DNA from: Aquimarina brevivitae
GTDB lineage: Bacteria; Bacteroidota; Bacteroidia; Flavobacteriales; Flavobacteriaceae
DNA length: 64,000 nucleotides
Reading direction: 5' to 3'
Assembly: GCF_004216895.1 (NCBI RefSeq)
Contig: NZ_SGXE01000005.1
Span: forward strand, 119,777-183,776
Part shown: piece after piece, positions 34,128-42,929 of the stretch
Layout: each line of letters starts with the position of its first letter
Position numbering within the stretch: the stretch's first letter is position 1
Program-made: the position numbers and the translations under genes
Notes under the pieces: generated by a model
Told to the model about the DNA's origin: nothing
Database searches by the model: none
Seen by the model: the letters and a program-made list of their open reading frames with translations, nothing else

Positions 34128-36551
34128 ATGAAGAATTTAGTATCTATACCTATCTTTTTTTTGCTAACTACTTTAGCATTCTCCCAAAACGCGAAGGTTA
34201 CAGGCACGGTTACAGACAACAATAAAAAACCACTTTTTGGAGTAAACATCTCCTTAGTAAACACCACAAAAGGAACACAAACTAACAAAAAGGGTCACTT
34301 TGAAATTTCTACTTCAGAAAACGGAAATCACACACTTTCTATTTCTCATTTAGGATATAGAACAAAAGAAGTGTCAATCACTATTTCCAAAAATCAAACC
34401 ACAAAATTAGGAACGATAGTACTTGTTGAGGGAAATGAAATATTGAACGAAGTAATTGTCCAAGGAGAACGTCGCAATAAATTTTCTAGAAAGAAAACAG
34501 CATACGTAGCCAAACTTCCATTAAAAGATATCGAGAACACACAGGTTTACAGCACCATTACAAACGAACTTTTACAATCGCAAGTCGTAACAAATTTTGA
34601 CGATGCCCTAAAAAATGCAACCGGAGTCGAGCGTTTATGGGCTTCGACTGGTCGTGGTGGCGATGGTGCAGGATATTATGCGCTACGTGGTTTTTCGGTA
34701 CAGCCACAACTGGTCAATGGACTTCCTGGACTTACCAATGGAACAATAAATCCGGCAAATATTGAGCGTATCGAGGTTCTTAAAGGACCTTCCGCCACCT
34801 TATTTGGAAACGCAGTAAGTTCTTATGGTGGCCTTATAAATGTGGTTACCAAAAAACCTTATATTGGCACAGGTGGTGAATTATCATTCACGTCAGGAAC
34901 CTATGGACTTAACCAAATTGTTGGAGATTTCAATTCGGCTCTGAGTAAGGACGATAATTTATATTTCAGAGTAAATACAGCATACACTTCAGAACAGAGT
35001 TTTCAAGATGCTGGTTTTAGAAGATCATTTTTCGTTGCACCATCGCTTTCTTACAAAGTTAACAACAGGCTTTCATTTTCATTTTACGGAGAAATTACAC
35101 AATCCGAGCAGACTAATCCAACATTCTTATTCTTAAATAGAAGTGCGCCAACTGCATCCTCTAACCTTGAAGAATTAGGCTACAATAATAAGCTGTCATT
35201 TACGAGCAACGATTTAACCTTGGAAAATCCAACGCAGAATTACAGAATTGAAATGGATTACAAATTATCAGACACCTGGCAATCTCAAACGTTGCTTTCA
35301 AAAAGCTCAACCTCTACAAAAGGATATTATTCTTATCTCTTTGACTTAGGCATTTTAGAAGGTGACACCTATTCAAGATTTATCAGCAAACAAAATGCTA
35401 ATACACAAACAACCGACATTCAACAAAACTTTATTGGTGATTTTAATCTCGCATCTTTAAGAAATAGAATAGTTATCGGTTTGGATTATTTCAATGCAAC
35501 CGAAACAAATAATAATACTGGTTTTGCTTTTTATGGCAATGTAACACCTAATGGAGGCTCAAATGGTGATAATCCATTTACCCCTGAAATTGAAGACACT
35601 TCATTTCCACTTTCAACCTCAGGCGTTGATGCAGTTTTAGAATCTCAAGACGTAAGTAATATAAAATCAAAATTTCATATTTATAGCTTGTATGCCTCAG
35701 ATTTAATTGATATTACAGATAAGTTTTCTGCAATGGTTGGTTTGCGTTTAGACCATTTTGATAACGAAGGTGATTTGGCAAATCCTAATGATGATTTTGA
35801 CCAAACAACCTTATCACCAAAATTTGGTTTGATATTTCAACCCATTAAAGATCAGTTATCCATTTTTGCAAATTTCCAAAATGGTTTTACTAATGTTGCA
35901 CCACAACTAGTTGGCAATCCTGATGCCGGACCACAAACCTTACAAACCTTTGACCCGGAACAAGCAAATCAAATAGAGTTTGGTCTTAAAGCCAACCTTT
36001 TTAATAATCGTTTAAATGCTACCATAAGTTATTATGATATTAAAGTAAAAGATCGGGTGATAACTGATCCATCCTCTCCTTTCAATAACATTCAAGGAGG
36101 AGAAGTGGTAAGCAAAGGATTTGAAATTGAAATCAACGCAAATCCAATACAAGGTTTAAATATTAGAGCTGGGTTTAGCAACAACGACAGCGAAACAACC
36201 GAATCTGATAATACTGAAATTTTAAACCGTAGGCCTTTGGAAGCTGGACCCGAAACCTTATATAATTTTTGGGCAAATTATGAATTTCAGGAGGGTGCTT
36301 TAGATGGTTTTGGGATGGGTTTAGGTTTTAATGGTGCAAGTGAACGCTTTGCAATAAATTATGAATCTACCGGAGAATTTGTTCTCCCAAGTTATACCAT
36401 AGCCAATGCTTCAGTTTTTTATCAAGCGGACAAATACAGAATAGGGTTAAAAGTAAACAATGCCTTCAATAAAGAGTATTATACAGGTTGGACAACCATA
36501 AACCCACAAATGCCAAGAGCATTATTGGCAAATATTTCATATCAATTTTAA
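34128..36551 (+). CDS. TonB-dependent siderophore receptor
   Basis: 807 residues. Signal peptide ending AFSQ (about 20), then a CarboxypepD-regulatory-like beta domain (KVTGTVTDNNKKPLFGVNI, about 22-105), a plug with GYYALRGFSVQPQLVNGLPG and RIEVLKGPSATLFGN (about 140-245), and a 22-strand barrel ending in SYQF. The ALRGF and KGPS features and the following PepSY gene point to a ferric-siderophore substrate; which one is unknown. Energised by TonB-ExbBD (a set lies at 54.4-56.4 kb). Probably iron-regulated through the flanking operators. Confidence 0.92.
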   Translation: MKNLVSIPIFFLLTTLAFSQNAKVTGTVTDNNKKPLFGVNISLVNTTKGTQTNKKGHFEISTSENGNHTLSISHLGYRTKEVSITISKNQTTKLGTIVLVEGNEILNEVIVQGERRNKFSRKKTAYVAKLPLKDIENTQVYSTITNELLQSQVVTNFDDALKNATGVERLWASTGRGGDGAGYYALRGFSVQPQLVNGLPGLTNGTINPANIERIEVLKGPSATLFGNAVSSYGGLINVVTKKPYIGTGGELSFTSGTYGLNQIVGDFNSALSKDDNLYFRVNTAYTSEQSFQDAGFRRSFFVAPSLSYKVNNRLSFSFYGEITQSEQTNPTFLFLNRSAPTASSNLEELGYNNKLSFTSNDLTLENPTQNYRIEMDYKLSDTWQSQTLLSKSSTSTKGYYSYLFDLGILEGDTYSRFISKQNANTQTTDIQQNFIGDFNLASLRNRIVIGLDYFNATETNNNTGFAFYGNVTPNGGSNGDNPFTPEIEDTSFPLSTSGVDAVLESQDVSNIKSKFHIYSLYASDLIDITDKFSAMVGLRLDHFDNEGDLANPNDDFDQTTLSPKFGLIFQPIKDQLSIFANFQNGFTNVAPQLVGNPDAGPQTLQTFDPEQANQIEFGLKANLFNNRLNATISYYDIKVKDRVITDPSSPFNNIQGGEVVSKGFEIEINANPIQGLNIRAGFSNNDSETTESDNTEILNRRPLEAGPETLYNFWANYEFQEGALDGFGMGLGFNGASERFAINYESTGEFVLPSYTIANASVFYQADKYRIGLKVNNAFNKEYYTGWTTINPQMPRALLANISYQF

Positions 36552-36565
36552 TTAGCCACCAGTGA

Positions 36566-36598
36566 AAAAGAGCAACGCTGTAAAGCGTTGTTCTTTTT
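36566..36598 (+). terminator. Terminator or attenuator between the receptor and PepSY genes
   Basis: AAAGAGCAACGCT pairs with AGCGTTGTTCTTT (one G-U pair) around a 4-nt loop, followed by Ts. As the PepSY gene starts 16 bp later without a visible promoter, partial read-through is likely. Confidence 0.75.
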
Positions 36599-36613
36599 AA
36601 TATTTTTTTAGTA

Positions 36614-37750
36614 ATGACATTCAAAAAATTCATATTTCAGCTTCACAAAATTTTAGGCCTTACCACAGGACTAGTGGTATTTATTGTTGCGATAACCGGT
36701 TGCTGTTGGGCTTTTAGGGATGAAATTGAAAGCCTTTATGGTGATTATAAAAAAGTAGCTCCGCAAAATGAAGCTATTTTGACACCTACAAAAGCAAAAG
36801 AATTGGCTAAAGAGGTGATTCCTAATCATACAGTCCACGGAACAGTTTATAAAAAAGCCAATGATGCAATCGAAGTTATTTTTTATGATGCAGAACCTGA
36901 ATTTTACCAAAGTGTTTTTCTAAATCCATATTCTGGAGAAGTCATTCAAGTAGACGACCATCTTTCAGGATTTTTTGCATTTATACTAAAAGGACATATG
37001 CGCCTTTGGTTGCCAAAAGCGATTGGCGAGCAAGTTGTCGGAGTATCCATATTAATTTTTCTTTTGATTATCATCTCTGGTTTCTTTTTATGGTTGCCTA
37101 AAAAGCGTAAAAATTTAAAACAACGCTTGAAATTTGATTGGAATAAAACTACACGTTGTAAACGAAAAAACTTCGACCTGCATACCATAGTAGGTTTCTA
37201 TATTTGTTCTTTCGCATTAATTATTGGGTTTACAGGCGCTATGCTATCTTACAACTGGTTAAAATACGTAGTCTATCAATCAACAGGTGGCGAAAAAGAA
37301 ATGCGTTTTATGATACCTAAAAATCAAAGTGCAAAACTCCTATATAGCGAAACAATCCCTATGGACTATTTGATAGTTAAATTATCAACAGAACATCCAG
37401 AAGCAGAAGGATTTGAATTGCACTATCCAAAAAGCAAAGAAGAAAGTATTTACGTAGAAGTTTCCAATAGCAAAGGGCTTTATTACGACTCTGACTTTCG
37501 GTTTTTTGACCAAAACACATTAAAAGAAATAGAAACGCCAAGTATTTACGGAAAATATGAAAATGCAAAAGTAGCCGATAAAATTCTTCGCATGAATTAT
37601 GATATACATATAGGAGCTATCGGCGGAATTGCAGGAAAATTTATTGCATTTTTAGTAAGCCTACTGATTGCAACTTTACCAGTTAGCGGAGTATTATTGT
37701 GGTACGGACGGAAGTACAAGAAGAAAAAACTTCAAAAAAATAAAGTTTAG
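36614..37750 (+). CDS. PepSY-domain membrane protein, putative siderophore-associated reductase
   Basis: 378 residues with four membrane helices (about 13-35, 143-165, 192-215, 345-368) and PepSY-type periplasmic loops. Conserved histidines in the helices and loops (LHKILG at 10-15, GHMRLW near 128, DLHTIVG near 190, NYDIHIGAIGG near 330) fit the PepSY_TM family, thought to bind haem and to reduce ferric siderophores. It is 62 bp behind the TonB receptor and likely belongs to the same iron-uptake unit. Confidence 0.85.
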   Translation: MTFKKFIFQLHKILGLTTGLVVFIVAITGCCWAFRDEIESLYGDYKKVAPQNEAILTPTKAKELAKEVIPNHTVHGTVYKKANDAIEVIFYDAEPEFYQSVFLNPYSGEVIQVDDHLSGFFAFILKGHMRLWLPKAIGEQVVGVSILIFLLIIISGFFLWLPKKRKNLKQRLKFDWNKTTRCKRKNFDLHTIVGFYICSFALIIGFTGAMLSYNWLKYVVYQSTGGEKEMRFMIPKNQSAKLLYSETIPMDYLIVKLSTEHPEAEGFELHYPKSKEESIYVEVSNSKGLYYDSDFRFFDQNTLKEIETPSIYGKYENAKVADKILRMNYDIHIGAIGGIAGKFIAFLVSLLIATLPVSGVLLWYGRKYKKKKLQKNKV

Positions 37751-37828
37751 TACCTCACAACCATCCCACTCACTTTTATACCAACACTTAATCAGCTCCA
37801 CTTAATCTCCCAAATTTGTAGAATAAAT

Positions 37829-37956
37829 CCCCAATCTGCAAATTTTGAGTTCGTCGAATGCTTAATTTCCTGATTTTATGATTGCGTAGGCTTTGCAGCG
37901 CCAAGAATTGTCGAGTAAACCTTAATATTGATTAAAAAACGTTTAGTTTTGTGATA
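37829..37956 (+). repeat. Island repeat, copy 8
   Basis: Middle block CAATCTGCAAATTTTGAG, TTCGTCGAATGCTTAATTTC and GGCTTTGCAGCGCCAAG; 3' block ATTGATTAAAAAACGTTTAG followed by TTTTGTGATA. The -7 box TAGTTTTG is at 37944-37951, 53 bp before the next gene. Confidence 0.8.
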
Positions 37957-38004
37957 TAATTATAGTATCTAAGTCCTGTTCATCATTTCGTTACTTAAAA
38001 ATAT

Positions 38005-38526
38005 TTGAAAAACAGATATAACATAAAATACTTCGTTTTACTAATTGTAATAATTGGGATATCCTATATAGCTCATAATGGTTTTAAAAATTACCAAAAA
38101 AATGAGATCATTAAATTCAATAATACTCACCTAACTTTCTCAGACAAGAACTCTAAATTTACCAAAGCTACGAATACAAAAAGAGCATATGATTTCAACA
38201 AATCGCTATTGGATTCAATTGCACAAATAAAGGACTCAATTACAGCGATATTTTTGCACCGAACTTCAGAAAAGATTGTCTTTTTCTCGCTAGACAAAGA
38301 CACATTACACCTAAAAACGGAAAACGGAATTTCTTATAACTATTTTTCTTCCTTGGACAAGGGGAAATACGACAAAGATTTCAATGATTTATTAGTAAAT
38401 GCATTAAGTCCTTTCCTATCTAAATACAGCATCAAACAAATTGAAATTTACACATTAACTCCAACAGCATATAATAATATTCCACCACCACCTGGTACTT
38501 TATCCAACTTTGATTATGAAAAATGA
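38005..38526 (+). CDS. Hypothetical membrane-anchored protein, island gene
   Basis: 173 residues read from a TTG start (LKNRYNIKYFVLLIVIIGISYI); no ATG is in a suitable place. A single N-terminal membrane helix (about 8-25) anchors a soluble domain that is likely periplasmic. The C terminus has a proline run (NIPPPPGT). No family recognised. It belongs to the unit behind repeat copy 8. Confidence 0.55.
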   Translation: MKNRYNIKYFVLLIVIIGISYIAHNGFKNYQKNEIIKFNNTHLTFSDKNSKFTKATNTKRAYDFNKSLLDSIAQIKDSITAIFLHRTSEKIVFFSLDKDTLHLKTENGISYNYFSSLDKGKYDKDFNDLLVNALSPFLSKYSIKQIEIYTLTPTAYNNIPPPPGTLSNFDYEK

Positions 38527-38532
38527 TTTGAC

Positions 38533-38556
38533 TAATAAAAACATTTAGATTTGTAT
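38533..38556 (+). repeat. Island repeat, copy 9 (3' promoter block only)
   Basis: TAATAAAAACATTTAGATTTG: only module (c), starting 7 bp after the preceding stop codon. The -7 box is at 38546-38553, 66 bp before the next gene. Confidence 0.7.
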
Positions 38557-38619
38557 TCATAATAGGAAGCTTTAAAAACCAAGGTTATTAAGGCTAATAT
38601 CAAAGACAATTCATTCACT

Positions 38620-39093
38620 ATGTTGAATAGATCTATAAAACACAAATGGATGCTGCTTCCAGTCCTAACGCTATTGGGACTTATTCTATTTTATAAGTTT
38701 ATGACATATGATAGAAACTATACTTGGTCTAAAGAGTATTATTTTGAAGTACAAAAAGTGATGACAGGTCTAGACTTTGAAATTGGAGAGCCCATAAAAA
38801 TTGATCCGAACAGTATTCAACTTTCAACGGAGAAATTAATTAAACTCAAAATTCAAAAAGTATTGAACCGAGTTAACCTTATGAATTATGGTAGCGAACA
38901 CGGTGAAAAAATTATCCTAAATTCAACTACATCCGAACAGGAAATTATTTTTAAAGGCAGATGCCTAAGTGACCATCTCATCGGAATTGAAATTGAGTAT
39001 AAAAATTTGGATCCATCTTCATTAGCAAACATAAAACGCTTGTTCAAAAAGCAATTTTCTAATTATGAGATTATATGGAATGAAATACAATAG
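38620..39093 (+). CDS. Hypothetical membrane-anchored protein, island gene
   Basis: 157 residues with one N-terminal membrane helix (about 11-29) and a soluble domain of about 125 residues with alternating beta and alpha character, ending in NIKRLFKKQFSNYEIIWNE. The same overall plan (short anchor plus small domain) as the preceding gene, but I see no clear sequence similarity between them. Function unknown. Confidence 0.6.
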   Translation: MLNRSIKHKWMLLPVLTLLGLILFYKFMTYDRNYTWSKEYYFEVQKVMTGLDFEIGEPIKIDPNSIQLSTEKLIKLKIQKVLNRVNLMNYGSEHGEKIILNSTTSEQEIIFKGRCLSDHLIGIEIEYKNLDPSSLANIKRLFKKQFSNYEIIWNEIQ

Positions 39094-39120
39094 TTAACTA
39101 CTCAGAACTGATAAGACATC

Positions 39121-39164
39121 CTCAAAAGTCGAGAGAATTGATAGAGCTGAGACTTTGCGGAGCG
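39121..39164 (-). repeat. Island repeat fragment in inverted orientation
   Basis: GAGACTTTGCGGAGCG at 39149-39164 is the exact reverse complement of 16 bp of copy 6 (33075-33090). CAAAAGTCGAGAG at 39123-39135 would be the other arm of module (a). This is the only copy on the opposite strand. Confidence 0.7.
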
Positions 39165-39217
39165 CATTTAAAGTGTTTAACTTTTTTAAGTGACCTAGAC
39201 AATAAAATAAAAGAAAC

Positions 39218-39655
39218 TTGAGAAAAAGCGACAAATCCAAACATAATATTTCAATTGCGTCTATTAAACGAAGTACTATAAAGCCGCATGATAATTTTAA
39301 GTGGACAAAACTCTATGAATCGAATGCTGACTTTTTGTATTCTGGACTAAATCTAAACTTAACAGAAAATGAATTGATCATATGTTCTACTATTATCGAT
39401 TCTGACAACTACAGTATCTTAACTACTCAAAAATTAATAACAAATCAAAATGGATTAGGATTTTCCGGTAGTTTAATCAATGCCATAGATAAAGGATATG
39501 GCGATTTTAAAGGATATCAAGATAAACCGTTAACATTAGGTGTTATCGAACTTGCAAATGGTACTGAATTAAAATACTTTATCGAAACTGGAAGGGCATC
39601 TATGATAATGGTTAATGGAATTCGAACACTTATCAGTTTGGAAAAACAAGAATAA
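39218..39655 (+). CDS. Hypothetical protein, island gene
   Basis: 145 residues read from a TTG start; the next in-frame Met is near the C terminus, so TTG or a non-standard codon must be used. Soluble, no signal peptide, mixed alpha/beta; a region LTENELIICSTIIDSDNYSIL is followed by a glycine-rich turn (GLGFSGSLIN) and GVIELANGTELKYFIETG. No family recognised. It is preceded by the inverted repeat fragment, not by a promoter block. Confidence 0.5.
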   Translation: MRKSDKSKHNISIASIKRSTIKPHDNFKWTKLYESNADFLYSGLNLNLTENELIICSTIIDSDNYSILTTQKLITNQNGLGFSGSLINAIDKGYGDFKGYQDKPLTLGVIELANGTELKYFIETGRASMIMVNGIRTLISLEKQE

Positions 39656-39674
39656 AACGATTAGATTTGTGATA
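39654..39674 (+). repeat. Island repeat, copy 10 (3' promoter block only)
   Basis: AAAACGATTAGATTTGTGATA: module (c) fused to the stop codon of the preceding gene, with the -7 box at 39662-39669, 67 bp before the next start. Confidence 0.75.
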
Positions 39675-39736
39675 CAAATGTGTAGTTAAAGAAGCTTTTA
39701 GCCTATATTCCTATAACACCTACAAGCTTTATAAAA

Positions 39737-40084
39737 GTGGATCTAGAAATAGCAAAATATATTGTAAACTACTATCATAAATTTTTCAACGAAAAGGAAA
39801 ATATTGCGAGCCGTCATCTTAATTCATTATTCAAACTAAATGGAGAATCTCAAAGTTCGCCTCGTTATAAAATTTATAAACGAAAAGGTTGGATAACAAC
39901 TGACAAGGAAGCCCTAGAATTATTAAAAAATGGAGAAACCGAATTCTTATTGAACACAGCGCAACGAATAGTCAAGGAACATAAAGATGAAATTTTTCTA
40001 AATTATTGCCCCAATTGTCAAAAATTGGCAAGAACCCCAAAGGCAAAACAATGTAGACATTGTCAGCATAAGTGGTTTGACTAA
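39737..40084 (+). CDS. Hypothetical protein with C-terminal zinc ribbon, island gene
   Basis: 115 residues from a GTG start. The N-terminal part is helical (YIVNYYHKFFNEKENIASRH); the C-terminal 25 residues hold CPNCQ and CRHCQ, a four-cysteine zinc-ribbon pattern. No family recognised beyond that. Last gene of the repeat-organised island; it follows promoter copy 10. Confidence 0.6.
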   Translation: MDLEIAKYIVNYYHKFFNEKENIASRHLNSLFKLNGESQSSPRYKIYKRKGWITTDKEALELLKNGETEFLLNTAQRIVKEHKDEIFLNYCPNCQKLARTPKAKQCRHCQHKWFD

Positions 40085-40093
40085 ATCTAAAAC

Positions 40094-40200
40094 ACCTCCT
40101 CCGAAAAGTCTCCTGACTATGAGGAATAACTTTTTACCCCGCTCCGCTTAGTTTGATTTCGCCGAACCTTCAATTTACTTACTTCAGAACTTCATATACC
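40094..40200 (+). repeat. Island repeat, copy 11 (end of the island)
   Basis: Module (a) AAAAGTC-TCCT-GACTATG at about 40104-40121 followed by GAGGAATAAC, then the middle block CCCCGCTCCGCTTAGTTTG, TTCGCCGAACCTTCAATTTAC and TTACTTCAG. Module (c) is absent, which fits the absence of a downstream plus-strand gene. Confidence 0.75.
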
Positions 40201-40220
40201 AGCTTATAGCTTATAAAACA

Positions 40221-40254
40221 AAAAAATCGGCTGTTGGTGTACAACCGATTTTTT
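40221..40254. terminator. Bidirectional terminator at the end of the island
   Basis: AAAAAATCGG and CCGATTTTTT form a 10-bp stem around a 14-nt loop; A and T flanks allow use by the fasciclin gene on the minus strand and by island transcripts from the left. Confidence 0.85.
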
Positions 40255-40282
40255 AACCTTGACTAATTCAAATAAATAACCA

Positions 40283-40858
40283 TTACATGCCTGGTAATAC
40301 CACGGTATCTACCACATGGATCACCCCATTAGATTGATTTACATCCGCTATGGTTACCGTTGAAACATTGCCAGATGCATCTTTAATTTTCACAGCATCC
40401 CCATCCAGCATAGCGGTTAAGGTTCCTCCCTGTACGGTAGTAAATTCAGCCTTTCCACCACCTTTTTTAATCGCCTTTAGGATAGCTTTAGCACTAAACT
40501 TACCGGATAGCACATGATAGGTCAATACCGCTTGTAGTTTGGCTTTGTTTTCTGGTTGTAACAGTGTGGCTACGGTACCTTCGGGTAGCTTTTCAAAGGC
40601 CATATTTGTCGGTGCAAAAACCGTAAAAGGCCCTTCGCTTTGTAGCGTTTCTACCAACTCCGCCGCCTGCACCGCAGCTACTAGTGTAGTGTGGTCTTTT
40701 GAGTTTACCGCATTGGCAACAATAGTTTTGCTAGGATACATCGCAGCACCCCCAACCATTTTGGTGCCTTTCTCCATTTTGTCTTCTTGTGCAGACAAAG
40801 TCACGGCACTAAATAACATAACGATTACAGTAATAGATAAAAAATTGAACTTTTTCAT
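40283..40858 (-). CDS. Secreted fasciclin (FAS1) domain protein
   Basis: 191 residues. Signal peptide ending LSAQ (about 24), then one FAS1 domain (about 55-190) with the two conserved blocks: H1 FTVFAPTNMAFEKLP and H2 QSNGVIHVVDTVVLPG. FAS1 proteins act in adhesion or cell-surface interactions. A monocistronic gene with its own terminator. Base usage looks like the core genes, so it marks the right border of the island. Confidence 0.92.
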   Translation of the reverse strand: MKKFNFLSITVIVMLFSAVTLSAQEDKMEKGTKMVGGAAMYPSKTIVANAVNSKDHTTLVAAVQAAELVETLQSEGPFTVFAPTNMAFEKLPEGTVATLLQPENKAKLQAVLTYHVLSGKFSAKAILKAIKKGGGKAEFTTVQGGTLTAMLDGDAVKIKDASGNVSTVTIADVNQSNGVIHVVDTVVLPGM

Positions 40859-41030
40859 AATTGTGTTTTTTTAGTATGATACTCTACTTACGAAAAAAAC
40901 AAGACGAGGGTTCTCCTTAACAACTTATAGTTTCAACTATTTTTTACACCCTAGCAGTAAGCAACTCATTAACAGCTAATAAAACAAAATGGTATGCACA
41001 CTTTCCTAAATAGCAGTTATTACCAAAAGA

Positions 41031-41055
41031 AAAAGCCGGGCTAACCCGGCTTTTT
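41031..41055 (-). terminator. Terminator after the Bax-inhibitor-like gene
   Basis: AAAAGCCGGG and CCCGGCTTTT form a 10-bp stem with a 4-nt loop, 24 bp beyond the stop of the minus-strand gene. Confidence 0.88.
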
Positions 41056-41077
41056 ATATACTGAAAAATGTACTATA

Positions 41078-41788
41078 CTAGTCACCACTTAATCTAGATA
41101 AAATACTTAAGATATACCAAAACAGTAGCATTAATGAGGCAAATAAGCCTAATGAAGCGGCTACATATTGATCTTCTGAGTATTTATGTACCATATTAGA
41201 GGTTTGGTATAAGATCGAACCAGAGGCTAATACCACCATCCCCACACTAAACCAAAGCCCCAGGTTGAATCCAAAAAGCGTACCGGCAACAATTAATCCC
41301 ATGGCTATAAAAAACCCTATGGTAAGGATAGATCTTAGAAAAGAAAAATCCTTCTTAGTCAGCAAAGCAATTGCTGATAAACCAGTGAATAATGAAAGTG
41401 TTAATATCGCTGCCTGACTCAATAGGTCTGCTCCCCCCTGCTCGGCAATAACCATAGCGATAAAAATTAAGGGGATAAAAATAAACGCTTCGGCAACTAC
41501 ATATAATAATAAGGCCAGGTATTGTTTGTTACGATCGTGACTTTTAATCGCCATACGCTCAGCGTAATTGGTGACCAACATAAAACCACCTAACATCAAT
41601 AGCCACGTCCAACCCTGTGTCATTGATAGCGCTAACTTCATCACGGGCTCTAGTTGAAAAAATAGCCATTCTACAATGATAAAAGCTAGCACGGCCATTG
41701 CCAGGTGCGTATAGGTCTTTTTATAAAAAGCTACTCTTTTTTCTTCAGCAAGTGTACTTACTGGTAAAAATTGTTGAATTTCTTCCAT
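41078..41788 (-). CDS. Bax inhibitor-1 / YccA family membrane protein
   Basis: 236 residues, seven hydrophobic helices. Family marks are the N-terminal VAFYKKTYTHLAMAVLAFIIVEW, the central GLSAIALLT after helix 4 and a C-terminal acidic pair before the last helix. BI-1-like proteins are pH-sensitive Ca2+ leak channels or protease modulators (YccA inhibits FtsH in E. coli). The M90 peptidase gene lies 43 bp upstream on the same strand and could share its transcript. Confidence 0.9.
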   Translation of the reverse strand: MEEIQQFLPVSTLAEEKRVAFYKKTYTHLAMAVLAFIIVEWLFFQLEPVMKLALSMTQGWTWLLMLGGFMLVTNYAERMAIKSHDRNKQYLALLLYVVAEAFIFIPLIFIAMVIAEQGGADLLSQAAILTLSLFTGLSAIALLTKKDFSFLRSILTIGFFIAMGLIVAGTLFGFNLGLWFSVGMVVLASGSILYQTSNMVHKYSEDQYVAASLGLFASLMLLFWYILSILSRLSGD

Positions 41789-41831
41789 CTTAAAAAATAA
41801 TTTATTGTGGTAAATATAACATATCGATTGG

Positions 41832-42701
41832 TTATGCGTCTAAAAACTCGTCATAATATCTAAAATTAAGCATCCGTCTTACATATTCATAAATACCCGG
41901 AAAATGCGCCTTGAGTGCTTTTGGGGACTCCATAAACACCTCAACCAATACGGCGATAAACTCAAATTTATCGGTATAGGCATAGGAGCGTAATAATCCT
42001 GTTTCGATAATTTTATTCCGTAATTCCACAGAGCCCAGATGTTGTTCTAATTCCAAAAAGGTGTCATAAAATATTTCGGCACTTATGCTATTGCTCTTTA
42101 TGGAATTGTAATGAATGGCATGTGTTATTTCGTGAAACCCAAGATTGACACCTTCCTCTATGGATGCAGGGTTGCTCTTAAAATGTTTCCACGAAAAAAC
42201 CAAAGCCTTTGACCTGGGATTGAACTCTCCTTTGTGTTCCGTTTGATTTAATATGGAAAAATAGGTAGAAGGATATAAAATCACCGTATTGACGTGATGC
42301 AGTAAATAGTGCCGCATCCCAAAGGTTAATTGAATAATCGCTGTACATACTTCCATGATCATCTCATCCGTAATGGCTAAGCCATCTCTACCGACAAATG
42401 TTGTTTCTTGGATCAGTTTGGCAACACGATGCTCAAAATATTTTTTTTCTTTTGCTTTAAGTACTTTGTACAGGTCATTTTTGATCAAGTAAGGTTTTAG
42501 TCTTTTAGGTAATTTCCGTATCGGAAAATAGAAGTGTACAAAAAAAGGTTTTTGATAGGCTTTAACATACAAGGTCTCCAAATATTTACCTACATAATAC
42601 ACACAAATACCAACTATGGCTACAGTAAGCAAGATTGCTAGCCAGGTGTAGGATGCTGGATCCTTCGGTTGCATACTTATGAATGATAATAGTACTTGCA
42701 A
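41832..42701 (-). CDS. Zinc-dependent peptidase, MtfA/M90 family
   Basis: 289 residues. An N-terminal membrane helix (about 17-38) precedes the peptidase domain. The zinc site is HEITH in GFHEITHAIHYN, with a downstream Glu in KFEFIAVLVEVFMESP as the third ligand region. Family members include MtfA, which regulates glucose uptake through Mlc in E. coli; no mlc-like gene is nearby, so the substrate is open. The membrane anchor is seen in many Bacteroidota members. Confidence 0.88.
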   Translation of the reverse strand: MQVLLSFISMQPKDPASYTWLAILLTVAIVGICVYYVGKYLETLYVKAYQKPFFVHFYFPIRKLPKRLKPYLIKNDLYKVLKAKEKKYFEHRVAKLIQETTFVGRDGLAITDEMIMEVCTAIIQLTFGMRHYLLHHVNTVILYPSTYFSILNQTEHKGEFNPRSKALVFSWKHFKSNPASIEEGVNLGFHEITHAIHYNSIKSNSISAEIFYDTFLELEQHLGSVELRNKIIETGLLRSYAYTDKFEFIAVLVEVFMESPKALKAHFPGIYEYVRRMLNFRYYDEFLDA

Positions 42702-42794
42702 AAGACGCTATTGGGACTTGTAGGTTAATAATACCCAAAATAGCGTTTTTAAATGAAATCCTGTGTTAAAATAGAAAATAACGATACGGTCTAG

Positions 42795-42869
42795 TGAAGT
42801 GTATTGGATTCGAACCAATGACCCCTACCCTGTCAAGGTAGTGCTCTGAACCAACTGAGCTAACACTCC
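42795..42869 (-). tRNA. tRNA-Val (anticodon GAC)
   Basis: 75 nt on the minus strand. Acceptor GGAGTGT pairs with ACACTTC, the D arm is GCTCAGTTGGTTCAGAGC, the anticodon arm is CTACC-TTGACAG-GGTAG (anticodon GAC, reading GUC and GUU), and the T arm is ATTGGTTCGAATCCAAT. CCA is not encoded. Confidence 0.95.
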
Positions 42870-42929
42870 ATTGTAAAAAACGAAAATACTACTTCTTTGA
42901 ATACACTAAAAGACTTTGCCTTACAATTT

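Noticed and set aside
29331..40200. CRISPR array or integron attC array
   Set aside because: Repeat copies are degenerate, 50-170 bp long and separated by whole genes, unlike CRISPR. The typical attC core sites (GTTRRRY and RYYYAAC pairs) are not at the ends and no integrase gene is in the window.
29308..40215. Prophage or transposon as the basis of the island
   Set aside because: No integrase, transposase, phage structural gene, tRNA-attachment site or terminal inverted repeats were seen; the only ordered element is the intergenic repeat family.
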